A stretch of 48,161 nucleotides of DNA from Planctomycetota bacterium (lineage in GTDB: Bacteria; Planctomycetota; Planctomycetia; Gemmatales; Gemmataceae): positions 1-48,161 of the forward strand of contig VGZI01000024.1 in assembly GCA_016872605.1 (NCBI GenBank), written 5' to 3'. Below the pieces are notes generated by a model that saw nothing but the letters and a program-made list of their open reading frames with translations, was not told the origin of the DNA and did not search any database. Below, in pieces: positions 25,429 to 33,816 of this stretch (positions within the stretch are counted from its first letter, which is position 1; the number at the start of each line of letters is the position of its first letter). The translations under genes were made by a program, and so were the position numbers.

Positions 25429-26604
25429 ATGACCAAGCGATTGACCGTATCCCTCGGCATTCTTCTCACCTTCGCAACCGTGTCGTTCGCGCAAGGGGCT
25501 GAGGAGTGGGCTCGCGCCGACACGCGATTCTGGTTCAACGGAGAGTTCCTTCTCTGGCGGCTCAAGAGCGCGCCGGCGCCGGTCCCGCTGATCACGGTCA
25601 ACGACAACCCCGCCACCATCGCGGCGCTCAACGAAGCCGGCACGCGCATCCTCTTCGGGCATGGTTCTCCCGAAAGCACCAACCTCAATTGGTTCGCCGG
25701 CATGCGTTTCACGCTCGGCAGTTGGGTCGACGACGATCGTCTGTTCGGCTGGGAGGGGAGCGCATTCCTTTTGGAGCGCCGAAGCCTGATCTACGGCACT
25801 GGGTCGGCCGGTGCCGCCAATCCGGTTGTGGCTATTCCTGTCAACTCCATTGTCCCCTTCACCGTCGGGGCCGGTTTCAATCCCGCGGGAGAAACCTCCC
25901 AGAACTCCGTCGGCCGACCGAACCGTATCTCCGCTCACCTCAATGCGAAACTTTGGGGCGGTGAAGCCAACGCCGTCGCAAGCCTGTGGGAGTCTGATCG
26001 CCTTCGGCTCGTCGGCGTCGTCGGCTTCCGATACCTCGACCTTCTCGAAAACCTGACGCTCTCGGACACGATCAACTCCGGCGGCGCGGGCGACCTCTTC
26101 TACATCAAGGACAGCATCGGCACTCGCAACCAGTTCTACGGCGGCCAGATTGGCGTCCATTCGCTCTGGATGCGAGGACGCTGGAACCTCGACGCGACGG
26201 CCAAGATCGCCTTCGGCCCAACCCATCAAGTCATGAGCCTCGTCGGCGAATCCAACGTCATCGCCGCCGGCAAACCGACGCTGACCACACCACAGGGCGT
26301 TTTCGTCGAGTCGACCAACCGTGGCCGATACACGCGCAACGTCTTTGCCGTTGTGCCGGAAGTCCAACTGAACATCGGCTATCAGCTGACGCAGGGCATT
26401 CGTCCGTTCTTCGGCTACAACTGGATGTACCTGAGCAACGCCGTTCGGCCCGGCAATCAAATCGACCGCGACATCAATCCAACGCAGAACCCGGTGTTGG
26501 TCCCGCCCGGCACCCTGACTGGCCCTGCTGCGCCCTTGGCCAACTTCCGTTCCAGCGACTTTTGGGCCCAGGGCTTCAACCTCGGCATCGAGATTCGGTA
26601 TTAA
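25429..26604 (+). CDS. BBP7-family outer-membrane beta-barrel protein
   Basis: A 391-aa exported protein of the planctomycete-typical BBP7 family. A signal peptide (about 1-22, ending VSFAQ) is followed by RFWFNGEFLLWRLKSAPAPVPLITV, the diagnostic opening. Alternating beta strands run to the end and finish with the outer-membrane-type terminal aromatic FNLGIEIRY. FRYLDLLENLTLSD and QFYGGQIGVHSLW are also typical of the family. Function is unknown; a porin-like or surface role is likely. The reverse strand is open over most of the gene, a composition effect. About 195 bp upstream show no clear promoter. Confidence 0.85.
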   Translation: MTKRLTVSLGILLTFATVSFAQGAEEWARADTRFWFNGEFLLWRLKSAPAPVPLITVNDNPATIAALNEAGTRILFGHGSPESTNLNWFAGMRFTLGSWVDDDRLFGWEGSAFLLERRSLIYGTGSAGAANPVVAIPVNSIVPFTVGAGFNPAGETSQNSVGRPNRISAHLNAKLWGGEANAVASLWESDRLRLVGVVGFRYLDLLENLTLSDTINSGGAGDLFYIKDSIGTRNQFYGGQIGVHSLWMRGRWNLDATAKIAFGPTHQVMSLVGESNVIAAGKPTLTTPQGVFVESTNRGRYTRNVFAVVPEVQLNIGYQLTQGIRPFFGYNWMYLSNAVRPGNQIDRDINPTQNPVLVPPGTLTGPAAPLANFRSSDFWAQGFNLGIEIRY

Positions 26605-27108
26605 CCGGACCGCGACCTATAGCCAGGATGAGCAACTTCCGTTCGCTTTGATGTCGCAATGTCAATTTAATGGCGGGCCAAGAACTGCAGAAGCCGAGAC
26701 GCCTATTCTTGCAACGCCTTTTCAGAAATGAAGTTACGAATCTGGGGTACTAGGATTCGAACCTAGACAAACTGATCCAGAGTCAGTTGTGCTACCGTTA
26801 CACTATACCCCAAGGGTTGGCACGTCTGCTGGCGTAACTTCGTCATAATATCGGATGATTTGCTGGACGCCAACATCAGATGCTGGCACGAAAAAACGGT
26901 GGAATTGCGCCCGCCTCCGGCAGTCGGGCCGTGATTCCGCCGTGACGGTGTGCCATTTTTTTTGGAACTTTTTGGTTTTCCGCCCGTCCAAAGGTGGATA
27001 ATTAAGGTAAAAAGAGGTATGCAGGCTTGACAAGGTCGGCATAATCGACAAAACTACAACCGGCATCCAGATCCGTCTCTGGGTGAATCCTCCACAGAAA
27101 GCGGGTGC
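26605..27108. other. Intergenic region with tRNA-Gln
   Basis: The 504 bp between the BBP7 and DUF1501 genes contain tRNA-Gln on the minus strand and, closer to the DUF1501 start, AT-rich tracts (26955-27015). No promoter meeting consensus spacing was identified for either gene. Confidence 0.4.
26742..26812 (-). tRNA. tRNA-Gln (anticodon CUG)
   Basis: The 71-nt minus-strand cloverleaf starts TGGGGTA and ends TACCCCAG, with the T-arm GGTTCGAATCC. The anticodon stem ACTGA/TCAGT encloses the loop CTCTGGA, giving anticodon CTG. No CCA is encoded after the discriminator G, so it must be added by the CCA enzyme. It lies alone, with no neighbouring tRNA genes. Confidence 0.95.
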
Positions 27109-28470
27109 ATGACCATGGCTGAAATGAATCGTCGGCATTTTCTGAAGCACGCGGCGGCCTACTCGGCTTTGGCGATTCCAGGTCTGGAGTTCGTCCGGAC
27201 CATCTATGCCAACGCGCAAGGACTGCGACGCAACAACAAGAGCGTCATCATCATGTGGATGGGCGGTGGCCCGGCCTCCATTGATATCTGGGACTTGAAG
27301 CCCGGCGCTGCGACAGGCGGTCCTTTCCGAGAGATTGAGACCACGGCCCCTGGTGTTCGCATCTCCCAGTATATGCCCAAAGTGGCTCAGCAGATGCGTC
27401 ACTTGGCCATCATTCGTTCGCTGCAAACGTCCGAAGGCGATCATAATCGCGGCCGGCAGCTGATGCATACCTCGTACACGCCGAATCCCGCCATCGCGTT
27501 TCCATCGCTCGGCTCCATCGCTGCCCATGAGATTCCGAAGCTGTCGGGCTACGCCGACATCACCCTTCCGAATTACATCGCGGTTGGCGGGGCGGCGGAT
27601 GGCCCAGGCTTCCTTGGCATGAACTACGCTCCGTTTACCGTACAGAATCCAGGCACGCCTCCCGAGAACATTCGCGCTCCGGGATCACTCGGACAGGGGG
27701 CCGACCTCGAAGACCGCGTTCGACGTCGTCAACGCCTCTTCTACGAGGTCGAAGACGGCTTCATGTTCGGCCGCGTTCCGCACATGACGAATCCGAATGC
27801 TCCGCTGGCCGAGCGATTGGCGCAGCGAGCCCGGTTCGCCGACGCGTCGAAGGCGCATCGCGACATCTATTACAAAGGCTTTAGCCTCGTTGCTTCCAAG
27901 GAAGGCAAAGTCTTCGATCTGAAGGACGAAAAGCCGAAGACGCTTGAAAACTACGGAAACAACAATTTCGGCCGCTCGGCCGTGATGGCACGGCGGCTCG
28001 TCGAAGCGGGTGTTTCCGCGGTCGAGATCAACCTCGGCGGCTGGGATACTCACAACCAGACGTTCGACGCCCACAGCACACGCCTGCAACCGACGCTGGA
28101 CAATGCTATGGGCAGCCTGGTCGCGGACCTCGTTGACCGCGGCATGTGGCAGAACACCGTCCTCGTTTGGATGGGTGAGTTCGGCCGAACGCCACGCATC
28201 AATCAGAACAACGGCCGCGACCACTGGGCTCGCAGCTGGTCGATCGTGGTCGGCGGCGGCGCCATTCGCGGCGGCCAGGCCTACGGCGCCACGACGGCAG
28301 ACGGTATGGATGTAGCACGTGATCGCGTTAACGTGGGCGACGTGTTTGCGAGCATCTATCGTGGGCTCGGAATCGATCCGGCGAATCAGGTTCGCGACGC
28401 CATCGGTCGTCCGTTCGCCATCGCCGGTCTGGGCGGTCGTCCGATCAACGCTCTGTTCGGCGCGGCGTAA
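27109..28470 (+). CDS. Tat-exported DUF1501 protein
   Basis: A 453-aa protein of the DUF1501 family, widespread in planctomycetes and distantly related to alkaline phosphatase/sulfatase folds. It starts with a twin-arginine signal (NRRHFLKHAAAYSALAIPGLEF, RR at 8-9). The core has MWMGGGPASIDIWDLKPG, EGDHNRGRQLMHTSYTPN, LGGWDTHNQTFDAHS and GEFGRTPRINQNNGRDHW, which carry the His/Asp residues expected to bind metals. DUF1501 genes usually sit beside a DUF1549/1553 cytochrome gene; here the only such gene is 8 kb away at 36208. A strong terminator follows immediately. Confidence 0.9.
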   Translation: MTMAEMNRRHFLKHAAAYSALAIPGLEFVRTIYANAQGLRRNNKSVIIMWMGGGPASIDIWDLKPGAATGGPFREIETTAPGVRISQYMPKVAQQMRHLAIIRSLQTSEGDHNRGRQLMHTSYTPNPAIAFPSLGSIAAHEIPKLSGYADITLPNYIAVGGAADGPGFLGMNYAPFTVQNPGTPPENIRAPGSLGQGADLEDRVRRRQRLFYEVEDGFMFGRVPHMTNPNAPLAERLAQRARFADASKAHRDIYYKGFSLVASKEGKVFDLKDEKPKTLENYGNNNFGRSAVMARRLVEAGVSAVEINLGGWDTHNQTFDAHSTRLQPTLDNAMGSLVADLVDRGMWQNTVLVWMGEFGRTPRINQNNGRDHWARSWSIVVGGGAIRGGQAYGATTADGMDVARDRVNVGDVFASIYRGLGIDPANQVRDAIGRPFAIAGLGGRPINALFGAA

Positions 28471-28492
28471 TCGCTGCTATCGAATTCGCATA

Positions 28493-28526
28493 CCCAGGCA
28501 GACCATCGGTCTGCCTGGGCTTTTTT
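28493..28526 (+). terminator. Rho-independent terminator after DUF1501 gene
   Basis: A perfect 12-bp stem, CCCAGGCAGACC (28493-28504) and its complement (28508-28519), with an ATC loop, is followed by C and six T (28521-28526). It ends the plus-strand transcript 23 bp after the DUF1501 stop. Confidence 0.92.
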
Positions 28527-28658
28527 GCTCTTGTAAAACTTTCCGCTGTATCGTATCTCCCAGTTCACACTCCAAGCTCGACGGCATCTCGATGACACGG
28601 AACAGGAAGGCCGAGGCCAAGGACAGGCTTCCGGCAAGCCAGGCAAAGGAGGAAGGAC

Positions 28659-30077
28659 TTGGCGTCCCACCAATCGCTGCGGGTTTTGTTTGCCGACGAC
28701 GAACGATCCCTCCAGGAAGTCATGCGATCTGAACTGCCTCGGCTTGGACATCAGGTCGTGGTGTGTCCCGACGGCAAGTCGGCCATCCAGACGCTGGAAA
28801 CGAGCGTCTTCGATGCCGCCATCCTCGATTTGCGCATGCCCGGTTTCAACGGCATCGAGGTGCTCGAGAAAATCAAGCATGTGTCACCGGACACCGAGGT
28901 TATCATCATGACCGGGCACGCCAGCGTCGAGACGGCCATCGACGCCGTTCGCCTGGGAGCTTTTGATTACATCACCAAGCCGACCAAGATGGCGCAGATC
29001 GAGGCGATCTTGCGCAAGGTTGCTGAGAAACGGGAACTCAAGCATCAGAATCTCGCGCTACAATCGCGTGTGCAGGCAGCCGAAGGGCCGACGGCCATGG
29101 TCGGCAAATCCACGGTCATGTCCAGCGTGCAAAGGCTCATCAGCACCATTGCCCCGACCGATTCCACGGTGATGATCCTCGGCGAAACCGGCACCGGCAA
29201 GGAACTCGCGGCGCGTAACATCTTCGAACGCAGCAAACGCACCGATCACCCTTTCGTGCCCGTGAATTGCGGCGCCCTGTCGGAACACTTGGTTGAAAGC
29301 GAACTCTTCGGGCATCGCAAAGGCGCGTTCACCAGCGCCGACCGGGATCACAAGGGCTTGTTCGAAGTGGCCAATGGTGGCACGCTCTTCCTCGACGAAG
29401 TCGGCGAGCTGAACAAGAACATTCAGGTCAAGCTGCTGCGTTTTCTCGAATCGGGCGAGATTCGGCGCGTCGGGGACACGGAGCCGTTTCGCGTGAATGT
29501 GCGCGTCATCTGCGCCACGAACCGCGATCTGCGCGAGATGATCAAGGCCGACGAGTTTCGCGAAGATCTTTACTTCCGCGTTAACACGTTTGAGATACGC
29601 CTTCCTCCGTTGCGCGAGCGGAGGCAAGATTTGCCCGACTTGGCCCGGCATCTGTTGTCGCGAGCGGCACGGCGGCCGATCGAACAGGTCGCGACCTTGT
29701 TGACGCCTGAGGCGATCGACGCGCTGTTGGAGTATGCCTGGCCCGGGAATGTCCGCGAATTGGCCAATGTCATGGAGCGGGCGTATATTCTGGCCGGCGG
29801 AGCGCCGATCGCTCCGGAGCATCTGCCTTATCACATGTTGCATCAGGAGCCGGTGACGATTGCGTTCCCCGTCACGCCAACGGCCTCGCCTCAACCGGTG
29901 CAACCCAAGACATTGAAGGAAGTCGAAAAGGAGCACATCCTGCGCGTGCTCGAGAAGCATCAGGGGAACAAGGTCGCTGCCGCGGCCGAACTCGGCATCG
30001 TGCTCAAGACGCTGTACAACAAGCTCAATCAATGGCAAGAAGAAGAGCAGCAACAGCAGCAACGCCACGCGGGGTAG
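28659..30077 (+). CDS. NtrC-type sigma-54 response regulator
   Basis: A 472-aa transcription activator. The start is a TTG at 28659 directly after AAAGGAGG, one of the strongest ribosome-binding sites in the window. The receiver domain has D13-D14, phospho-acceptor D57, T84 and K107. The AAA+ domain has Walker A GETGTGKE (175-182), GAFTSA (222-227, with Ser where GAFTGA has Gly) and Walker B TLFLDE (242-247). A helix-turn-helix near the C-terminus (KVAAAAELGIVLKTLYNKL) is followed by a Gln tail. No histidine kinase is adjacent; the FHA gene converges on it. Confidence 0.92.
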   Translation: MASHQSLRVLFADDERSLQEVMRSELPRLGHQVVVCPDGKSAIQTLETSVFDAAILDLRMPGFNGIEVLEKIKHVSPDTEVIIMTGHASVETAIDAVRLGAFDYITKPTKMAQIEAILRKVAEKRELKHQNLALQSRVQAAEGPTAMVGKSTVMSSVQRLISTIAPTDSTVMILGETGTGKELAARNIFERSKRTDHPFVPVNCGALSEHLVESELFGHRKGAFTSADRDHKGLFEVANGGTLFLDEVGELNKNIQVKLLRFLESGEIRRVGDTEPFRVNVRVICATNRDLREMIKADEFREDLYFRVNTFEIRLPPLRERRQDLPDLARHLLSRAARRPIEQVATLLTPEAIDALLEYAWPGNVRELANVMERAYILAGGAPIAPEHLPYHMLHQEPVTIAFPVTPTASPQPVQPKTLKEVEKEHILRVLEKHQGNKVAAAAELGIVLKTLYNKLNQWQEEEQQQQQRHAG

Positions 30078-30105
30078 GTGTCGTGCCTCTGGCGGCGTAG
30101 TAGAT

Positions 30106-30546
30106 TCATCCTTCAAACGGCAGCACGTCGGCGATCTGGCGCAGCTTTTCGTGTCGTTGCTCATCTTCTTTGGACAATCGCACCCGCGTTGCCGCGAGAA
30201 TTAAGAGGTTTACACCGCCGATGCGCACCATGTCGCCGGCGAAGAGATTTGTTTTCGCTGCCAAGACGTTGTTGACGTATGTTCCGTTCAGACTTTGCAG
30301 ATCTTCGACGCGCCAAACACCATTCTCGAACACCAGCCGACAATGCCGACGGCTGATATCCGGATAAGCGAATCGCAAATCGGCGTCGGTATGTCGACCG
30401 ATGATCGCAATCGGACTAACGACTTCGATCTGCCAGCTCTGGCCGTCCAGGCACAGGCGCAGCGGCACAAAATCGGCCGGCATGGCGATATGCGGTCCGG
30501 AAGCTTGATGGCGCCCGTGGCCAATGATCAGTCGCGTTTCGGTCAT
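30106..30546 (-). CDS. FHA-domain protein
   Basis: A 146-aa protein with one FHA domain, a phosphothreonine-binding module. I chose the ATG at 30546 (MTETRL), which has GGAGGG upstream; a longer frame to 31077 would overlap the aminotransferase. Domain signatures are IIGRHTDADLRF (48-59), ISRRHCRL (64-71), NGTYVNN (87-93) and GDMVRIG. The C-terminal 25 residues are charged and helical. It converges with the NtrC-type gene, 28 bp apart. With the PP2C phosphatase at 21079, it suggests Ser/Thr phospho-signalling in this genome. The partner is unknown. Confidence 0.85.
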   Translation of the reverse strand: MTETRLIIGHGRHQASGPHIAMPADFVPLRLCLDGQSWQIEVVSPIAIIGRHTDADLRFAYPDISRRHCRLVFENGVWRVEDLQSLNGTYVNNVLAAKTNLFAGDMVRIGGVNLLILAATRVRLSKEDEQRHEKLRQIADVLPFEG

Positions 30547-30922
30547 CGCCGGTCCCTCCGACGACTCAGTTTTGGCGAATTTCGCGAGAGCTATACCATC
30601 GCCCGCAGATTCCGCAAGGGCAAATTCCCTCACGTGGAACGGGAGTCGTTGACCACGGATCATATGGACGGGAGGGATGCGGAGCCGACACCGATTTCGC
30701 TCCCGTCGCTCGATGAAATGACGCGTCAGAATCAGTCGGACGTCATCGCGAATTCGAAACCCTATTCGTCCGTGCCATGCGTGTAGTCCGTGATAAGAAA
30801 TTGTTTTCGCAAAAGATGCTGGTAAGCCCAGGTTCTTGGGCTCGAAGGACATGGAGGTACGAGAGCGGACATCTCGAAACGTCATAAAATCACAGTGTCG
30901 CCGCAAACAGAGGAACAGGCTT
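30547..30922. other. Intergenic region, divergent promoters expected
   Basis: The 376 bp between the FHA gene (minus) and aminotransferase gene (plus) contain no gene that I can support. Short open frames here look like by-products of GC content. No consensus promoter or repeat stood out. Confidence 0.35.
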
Positions 30923-32038
30923 ATGCACGAACATTGGATCGCGGACCGGATGAAACTCATCGAAGTCTCCGGCATCCGCAAAGTCTTCGATCTCGCCTCC
31001 CATTTGAAGGACCCCGTCAATCTCAGCATCGGCATGCCGCATTTTCCGGTGCCGACGCCGATCAAGGAAGCGGCCAAGGCGGCGATCGATCACGACAAAA
31101 ACGGGTACACGGTCACGCAAGGGATTCCAGAACTCCGTGCCAAGCTGGTGGCGCAGATTCGCAAGAGCCCGGCGCCATCGTCGGCGGACCGTGAGTTGAT
31201 CGTCACCAGCGGCACGAGCGGCGGTCTGGTATTGACGCTTGGCTGCATTCTCAATCCGGGCGATGAAGTGATCATCTTCGATCCGTACTTCGTCATGTAT
31301 CCGCATTTCATCACGATGGCGGGGGGCAAGAGCGTCGTCATCGACACTTATCCCGACTTTCGCATCGACGTTGCCAAAGTCGCGGCTGCCATTACGCCAC
31401 GAACCAAGGCGATCATCATCAACAGCCCTGCCAATCCGACGGGTGTGGTTCATTCACGCGAGACGATGCGCGAGCTCTCCGATCTGGCTCGCGAGCGGAA
31501 GATCCTGTTGATGAGCGATGAAGTGTACCGGGCATTCTGCTATGACGAGCCGTTCGCAAGCCCGCTCGAGTTCAATGCCGATGCGCTGGTGCTCGATGGA
31601 TTCAGCAAGACGTACGGCATTACGGGTTGGCGCTTGGGGTATGCCCACGGTCCGCGGCGGCTGATCGAGGAAATGATCAAGCTGCAACAATTCACCTTTG
31701 TTTGCGCTCCGAGTGTCGTGCAGTATGCGGGCGTCGCCGCTCTCGATTGCGACGTTTCCACTTTCGTCGCGGACTATAAGCGAAAACGCGATCGGCTCGT
31801 GGCGGCGCTCAAGGACAGTTACGAATTTGTCGTTCCGCGCGGGGCTTTTTATCTCTTTGCCAGGACCCCTTGGGGAAGCGGGAGCGATTTCGTGGCCGAG
31901 GCGATTCGCAACAACCTCCTAATTATTCCAGGCGGGGCGTTCAGCAAGCGCGACACGCACTTCCGCATCAGCTATGCCGTCACCGATCAGACGTTGGATC
32001 GAGGCATCGAGATCTTGCGACGATTGGCGAAAAGATAG
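30923..32038 (+). CDS. Pyridoxal-phosphate class I aminotransferase
   Basis: A 371-aa fold-type I aminotransferase. The ATG at 30923 (MHEHWIADRMKLIE) is used; 29 earlier codons are open but not family-like. Motifs include the TSGTSGGLVLTLG phosphate-binding start (95-107), NPTG (171-174), SDEVYRAF (198-205) and the PLP-binding Lys229 in GFSKTYGITGWRLGYA. The C-terminal FRISYAV carries the substrate carboxylate-binding arginine. It resembles aspartate aminotransferase/MalY-type and LL-DAP-like enzymes; the exact substrate cannot be told. Confidence 0.9.
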   Translation: MHEHWIADRMKLIEVSGIRKVFDLASHLKDPVNLSIGMPHFPVPTPIKEAAKAAIDHDKNGYTVTQGIPELRAKLVAQIRKSPAPSSADRELIVTSGTSGGLVLTLGCILNPGDEVIIFDPYFVMYPHFITMAGGKSVVIDTYPDFRIDVAKVAAAITPRTKAIIINSPANPTGVVHSRETMRELSDLARERKILLMSDEVYRAFCYDEPFASPLEFNADALVLDGFSKTYGITGWRLGYAHGPRRLIEEMIKLQQFTFVCAPSVVQYAGVAALDCDVSTFVADYKRKRDRLVAALKDSYEFVVPRGAFYLFARTPWGSGSDFVAEAIRNNLLIIPGGAFSKRDTHFRISYAVTDQTLDRGIEILRRLAKR

Positions 32039-32094
32039 TCCCGTTGAGGTCGGCGTCAGAGCGGCGCCACACGAACGCCAGGCGAGAGCCGGCG

Positions 32095-32128
32095 GCATTT
32101 GACTCGCACCGTGCCGTGACCTACGCTT
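32095..32128 (+). promoter_or_regulatory. Promoter-like block upstream of PilZ gene 2
   Basis: TTGACT (32099-32104) and TACGCT (32122-32127) are 17 bp apart. GCATTTGAC and CGTGACCTACGCTT match the block at 24812-24845 exactly and with the same 11-bp gap. It ends 44 bp before the ATG at 32173. Confidence 0.5.
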
Positions 32129-32172
32129 CATTACGGAATAGGCAGTAACCGGAACTGAAGAGAGGTCATCCC

Positions 32173-32657
32173 ATGAGTATCCTGTCCGCGGCTGCGCTGG
32201 TGCAGCCGGTCCGCAACCCGTATTTCCGCGACTCGGAGCGGTGCGGCGACGAGCGCCACGCTTGCGAGCTTGAGGCCACTTCCCATCCGATCGAAGTTGG
32301 CGAATCGTTGACTTGGGGAGCCATAGTGCACGACATTTCAGCCAGTGGTCTTTCCGTGACGCTGTGTTATCCGTTCAAGCCAGGAACGTACCTAGTGCTT
32401 TGGCTTCCATGGATTGATGGATGCAGGGTGCGTGAAACGCACCGGTCCGCTCATCGGTGCGTTGCACGCACCCTACGTCTATCCATCAACGGATCGTAGA
32501 CGGTGCACTAGCCATCGACTTGCAATGCACCGGCGGCTCTGTTCGCAGCCTGATGGTTCGGGTCGTCCACGTTCATAATCGCAATGACGGTCAATGGCGT
32601 TTGGGTTGTGAGTTCATCAAGCCGCTCACGCAAAGCAATATGGACATGATTGTTTAG
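32173..32657 (+). pseudogene. PilZ-domain gene interrupted by a MITE-like insertion
   Basis: The first part (to Leu74, GTYL) and the last part (AIDLQCTGGSVRSLMVRVV to QSNMDMIV) are two halves of one PilZ protein lying in different frames. Removing 32395-32510 (116 bp) joins TAC CTA to GCC ATC and restores a 122-aa protein. The restored protein has HDISASGLSVTL as the PilZ DxSxxG region and RLGCEFIKPL near the end. With the insertion, translation runs out of the domain into repeat-encoded residues and stops at 32499. The gene is thus broken unless the stub has a role. AGAGG lies before the ATG. Its homologue at 24877 is intact. Confidence 0.85.
32395..32510. mobile_element. MITE-like palindromic insertion with CTAG/TA target duplication
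   Basis: The 116-bp net insert has ends TAGTGC and GCACTA, giving CTAGTGC at 32392 and GCACTAG ending at 32511, so TA (or CTA, or CTAG) is duplicated. The inverted termini share TTGATGGAT and the AGGGTGCGTG-M-AACGCACC core in mirrored order. It codes for no protein. A TA target would fit mobilisation by an IS630/Tc1-type transposase elsewhere; none is in the window. A related core is at 16658-16706. Confidence 0.8.
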
Positions 32658-32798
32658 CCTTTTCATGGCCGCTTGCGGCGTAGCCTGCGTTGCTAAGCCG
32701 CATGCGGCTTTTTCTTTTGCATCGGTGCTTCATCTGATATAACGAGTAAAGCGGCGCGCGGGTGAGCGTGGCCGCTCGTGTCGTTCGCGAGGCCCGCC

Positions 32799-33296
32799 AT
32801 GCAGTTTCAATTCGATATTTCTTCAGCTACAACGAAGCCTCCCGCTCCGCCGCAGCCGGTGACGCCGGAAACCGTGCCCGATCTGCTTCGGCAAATACTT
32901 GAATTGCAGCGAGATCAGCTAACGCAGTTGGTGGAAATACAGAAGGAACAACTCGCGCTCGCTCGAACCATGTCGCCGGACAACCTGGCCCGCTGGCGGC
33001 AGCTGCTGTCGCGCTGGGCCAAGGATCAGCCCGAGTTTGCTGCCTTGTGCAAGAAAGCCTATCCGCTCATGGAAAGGGCGTACGTCTATTTGCTCGTTCA
33101 GATGGTCGATGAAATCGCCCAGCAAGGAGACGAGGCGCTCGACGGGGACTTCGCGATTCAGGAGTTTCTCGACCGCTTCGGCATGAAGGTCGGCCAACTC
33201 AGTCATCTCGTCAGCATCGTCGGCCCTCTTGCGGACGCCGCCAATCAACTCGAAGAGATGGAAAAACAGCAGAAGCAACAACAGCAGCAGGGCTAG
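32799..33296 (+). CDS. Hypothetical protein, helical, Gln-rich tail
   Basis: A 165-aa soluble protein, unrecognised. I used the ATG at 32799 (MQFQFDIS); seven earlier codons are open. Residues about 30-60 (LLRQILELQRDQLTQLVEIQKEQLALA) have heptad character and may form a coiled coil. The rest is helical, with an acidic middle (EIAQQGDEALDGDFAIQEFLDRF) and a poly-Gln end (KQQKQQQQQG). The reading frame is sound (codon bias and the absence of a competing start), but the function is unknown. It is followed by an inverted AGAGGTCAG repeat pair. Confidence 0.6.
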   Translation: MQFQFDISSATTKPPAPPQPVTPETVPDLLRQILELQRDQLTQLVEIQKEQLALARTMSPDNLARWRQLLSRWAKDQPEFAALCKKAYPLMERAYVYLLVQMVDEIAQQGDEALDGDFAIQEFLDRFGMKVGQLSHLVSIVGPLADAANQLEEMEKQQKQQQQQG

Positions 33297-33297
33297 T

Positions 33298-33397
33298 ACC
33301 AGAGGTCAGAAGTCAGAGATCAGAAGTCAGATAGGTGAATCCTGTTAGTGACCGAAAAGCGACCTCCGACGCTGAACTCTGACATCTGACCTCTGGT
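33298..33397. repeat. Inverted pair of GTCAGAAGTCAGAG-type arms
   Basis: Arms 33298-33321 and 33374-33397 match at 22 of 24 positions after reverse complementation; the phrase AGTCAGA is repeated inside them. It lies between two convergent genes and may help to end transcription. Confidence 0.7.
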
Positions 33398-33411
33398 GTT
33401 AGCGTCCACGA

Positions 33412-33816
33412 TCAATCCAACTTCACCGCGCCGCTCTTTTGCGGGTCGTAGGGCTCCAGCCATTGAATGACCTCGATACGATTGCCGTCCGGGTCGTAGA
33501 CGAAAAAGCGATCGCAGCCGGGGATGAGCGTCGTTTCTTCCAGGGGGATTCCGCGGTCGCGCAAGGTTGCTCGTGCCGCTTGCACGTCCGCGACACGCAG
33601 CGCGAAATGTCGAGGGCTACGTGAGTCGGGCTGGCTCTTCAAGAGCAAGTGAAGCTGCTGATTGCCGAGTTCGAACCACAGCGCGACAAACGTGAACGTG
33701 CGCGGCTTGGCGATCTCCTTAAGCCCGAGCACGTCGCGATAGAATTGACGGCTTCGTTCGACATCGGTGATGAGCACCGAGACGTGGTCAAGTTGTGTTG
33801 CTTGAATTCCGCTCAT
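33412..33816 (-). CDS. VOC-family (glyoxalase-like) protein
   Basis: A 134-aa single vicinal-oxygen-chelate domain pair. LDHVSVLITDVERSRQFYRDVLGL (9-32) is the first beta-alpha-beta-beta-beta module with metal ligand His11; RHFALRVADVQAARATLRDRGIPLEE is the second (His70), ending with FFVYDPDGNRIEVIQW, whose glutamate is the third ligand. Family members include glyoxalase I, dioxygenases and fosfomycin-resistance proteins; which applies cannot be told. Its ATG overlaps the stop of the hydrolase gene upstream by an ATGA, so the two are coupled. Confidence 0.88.
   Translation of the reverse strand: MSGIQATQLDHVSVLITDVERSRQFYRDVLGLKEIAKPRTFTFVALWFELGNQQLHLLLKSQPDSRSPRHFALRVADVQAARATLRDRGIPLEETTLIPGCDRFFVYDPDGNRIEVIQWLEPYDPQKSGAVKLD

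Noticed and set aside
25354..26460. Long open frame on the minus strand opposite the BBP7 gene (368 codons)
   Set aside because: It lies exactly opposite the BBP7 gene, is low-complexity in amino acids and has no family-like motif; high GC content leaves such shadow frames open.
26882..26900. TGGCACG-like string as a sigma-54 promoter
   Set aside because: The expected GC-containing -12 element is missing at the correct spacing.
27027..27055. TTGACA near 27027 as a promoter for the DUF1501 gene
   Set aside because: At 17 bp spacing the -10 position reads AAAACT, matching consensus at only three bases; the nearer CATAAT is just 7 bp away.
30547..31077. N-terminal extension of the FHA frame to base 31077
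   Set aside because: It would overlap the aminotransferase gene, and the ATG at 30546 has a good GGAGGG site; the extension has no domain.
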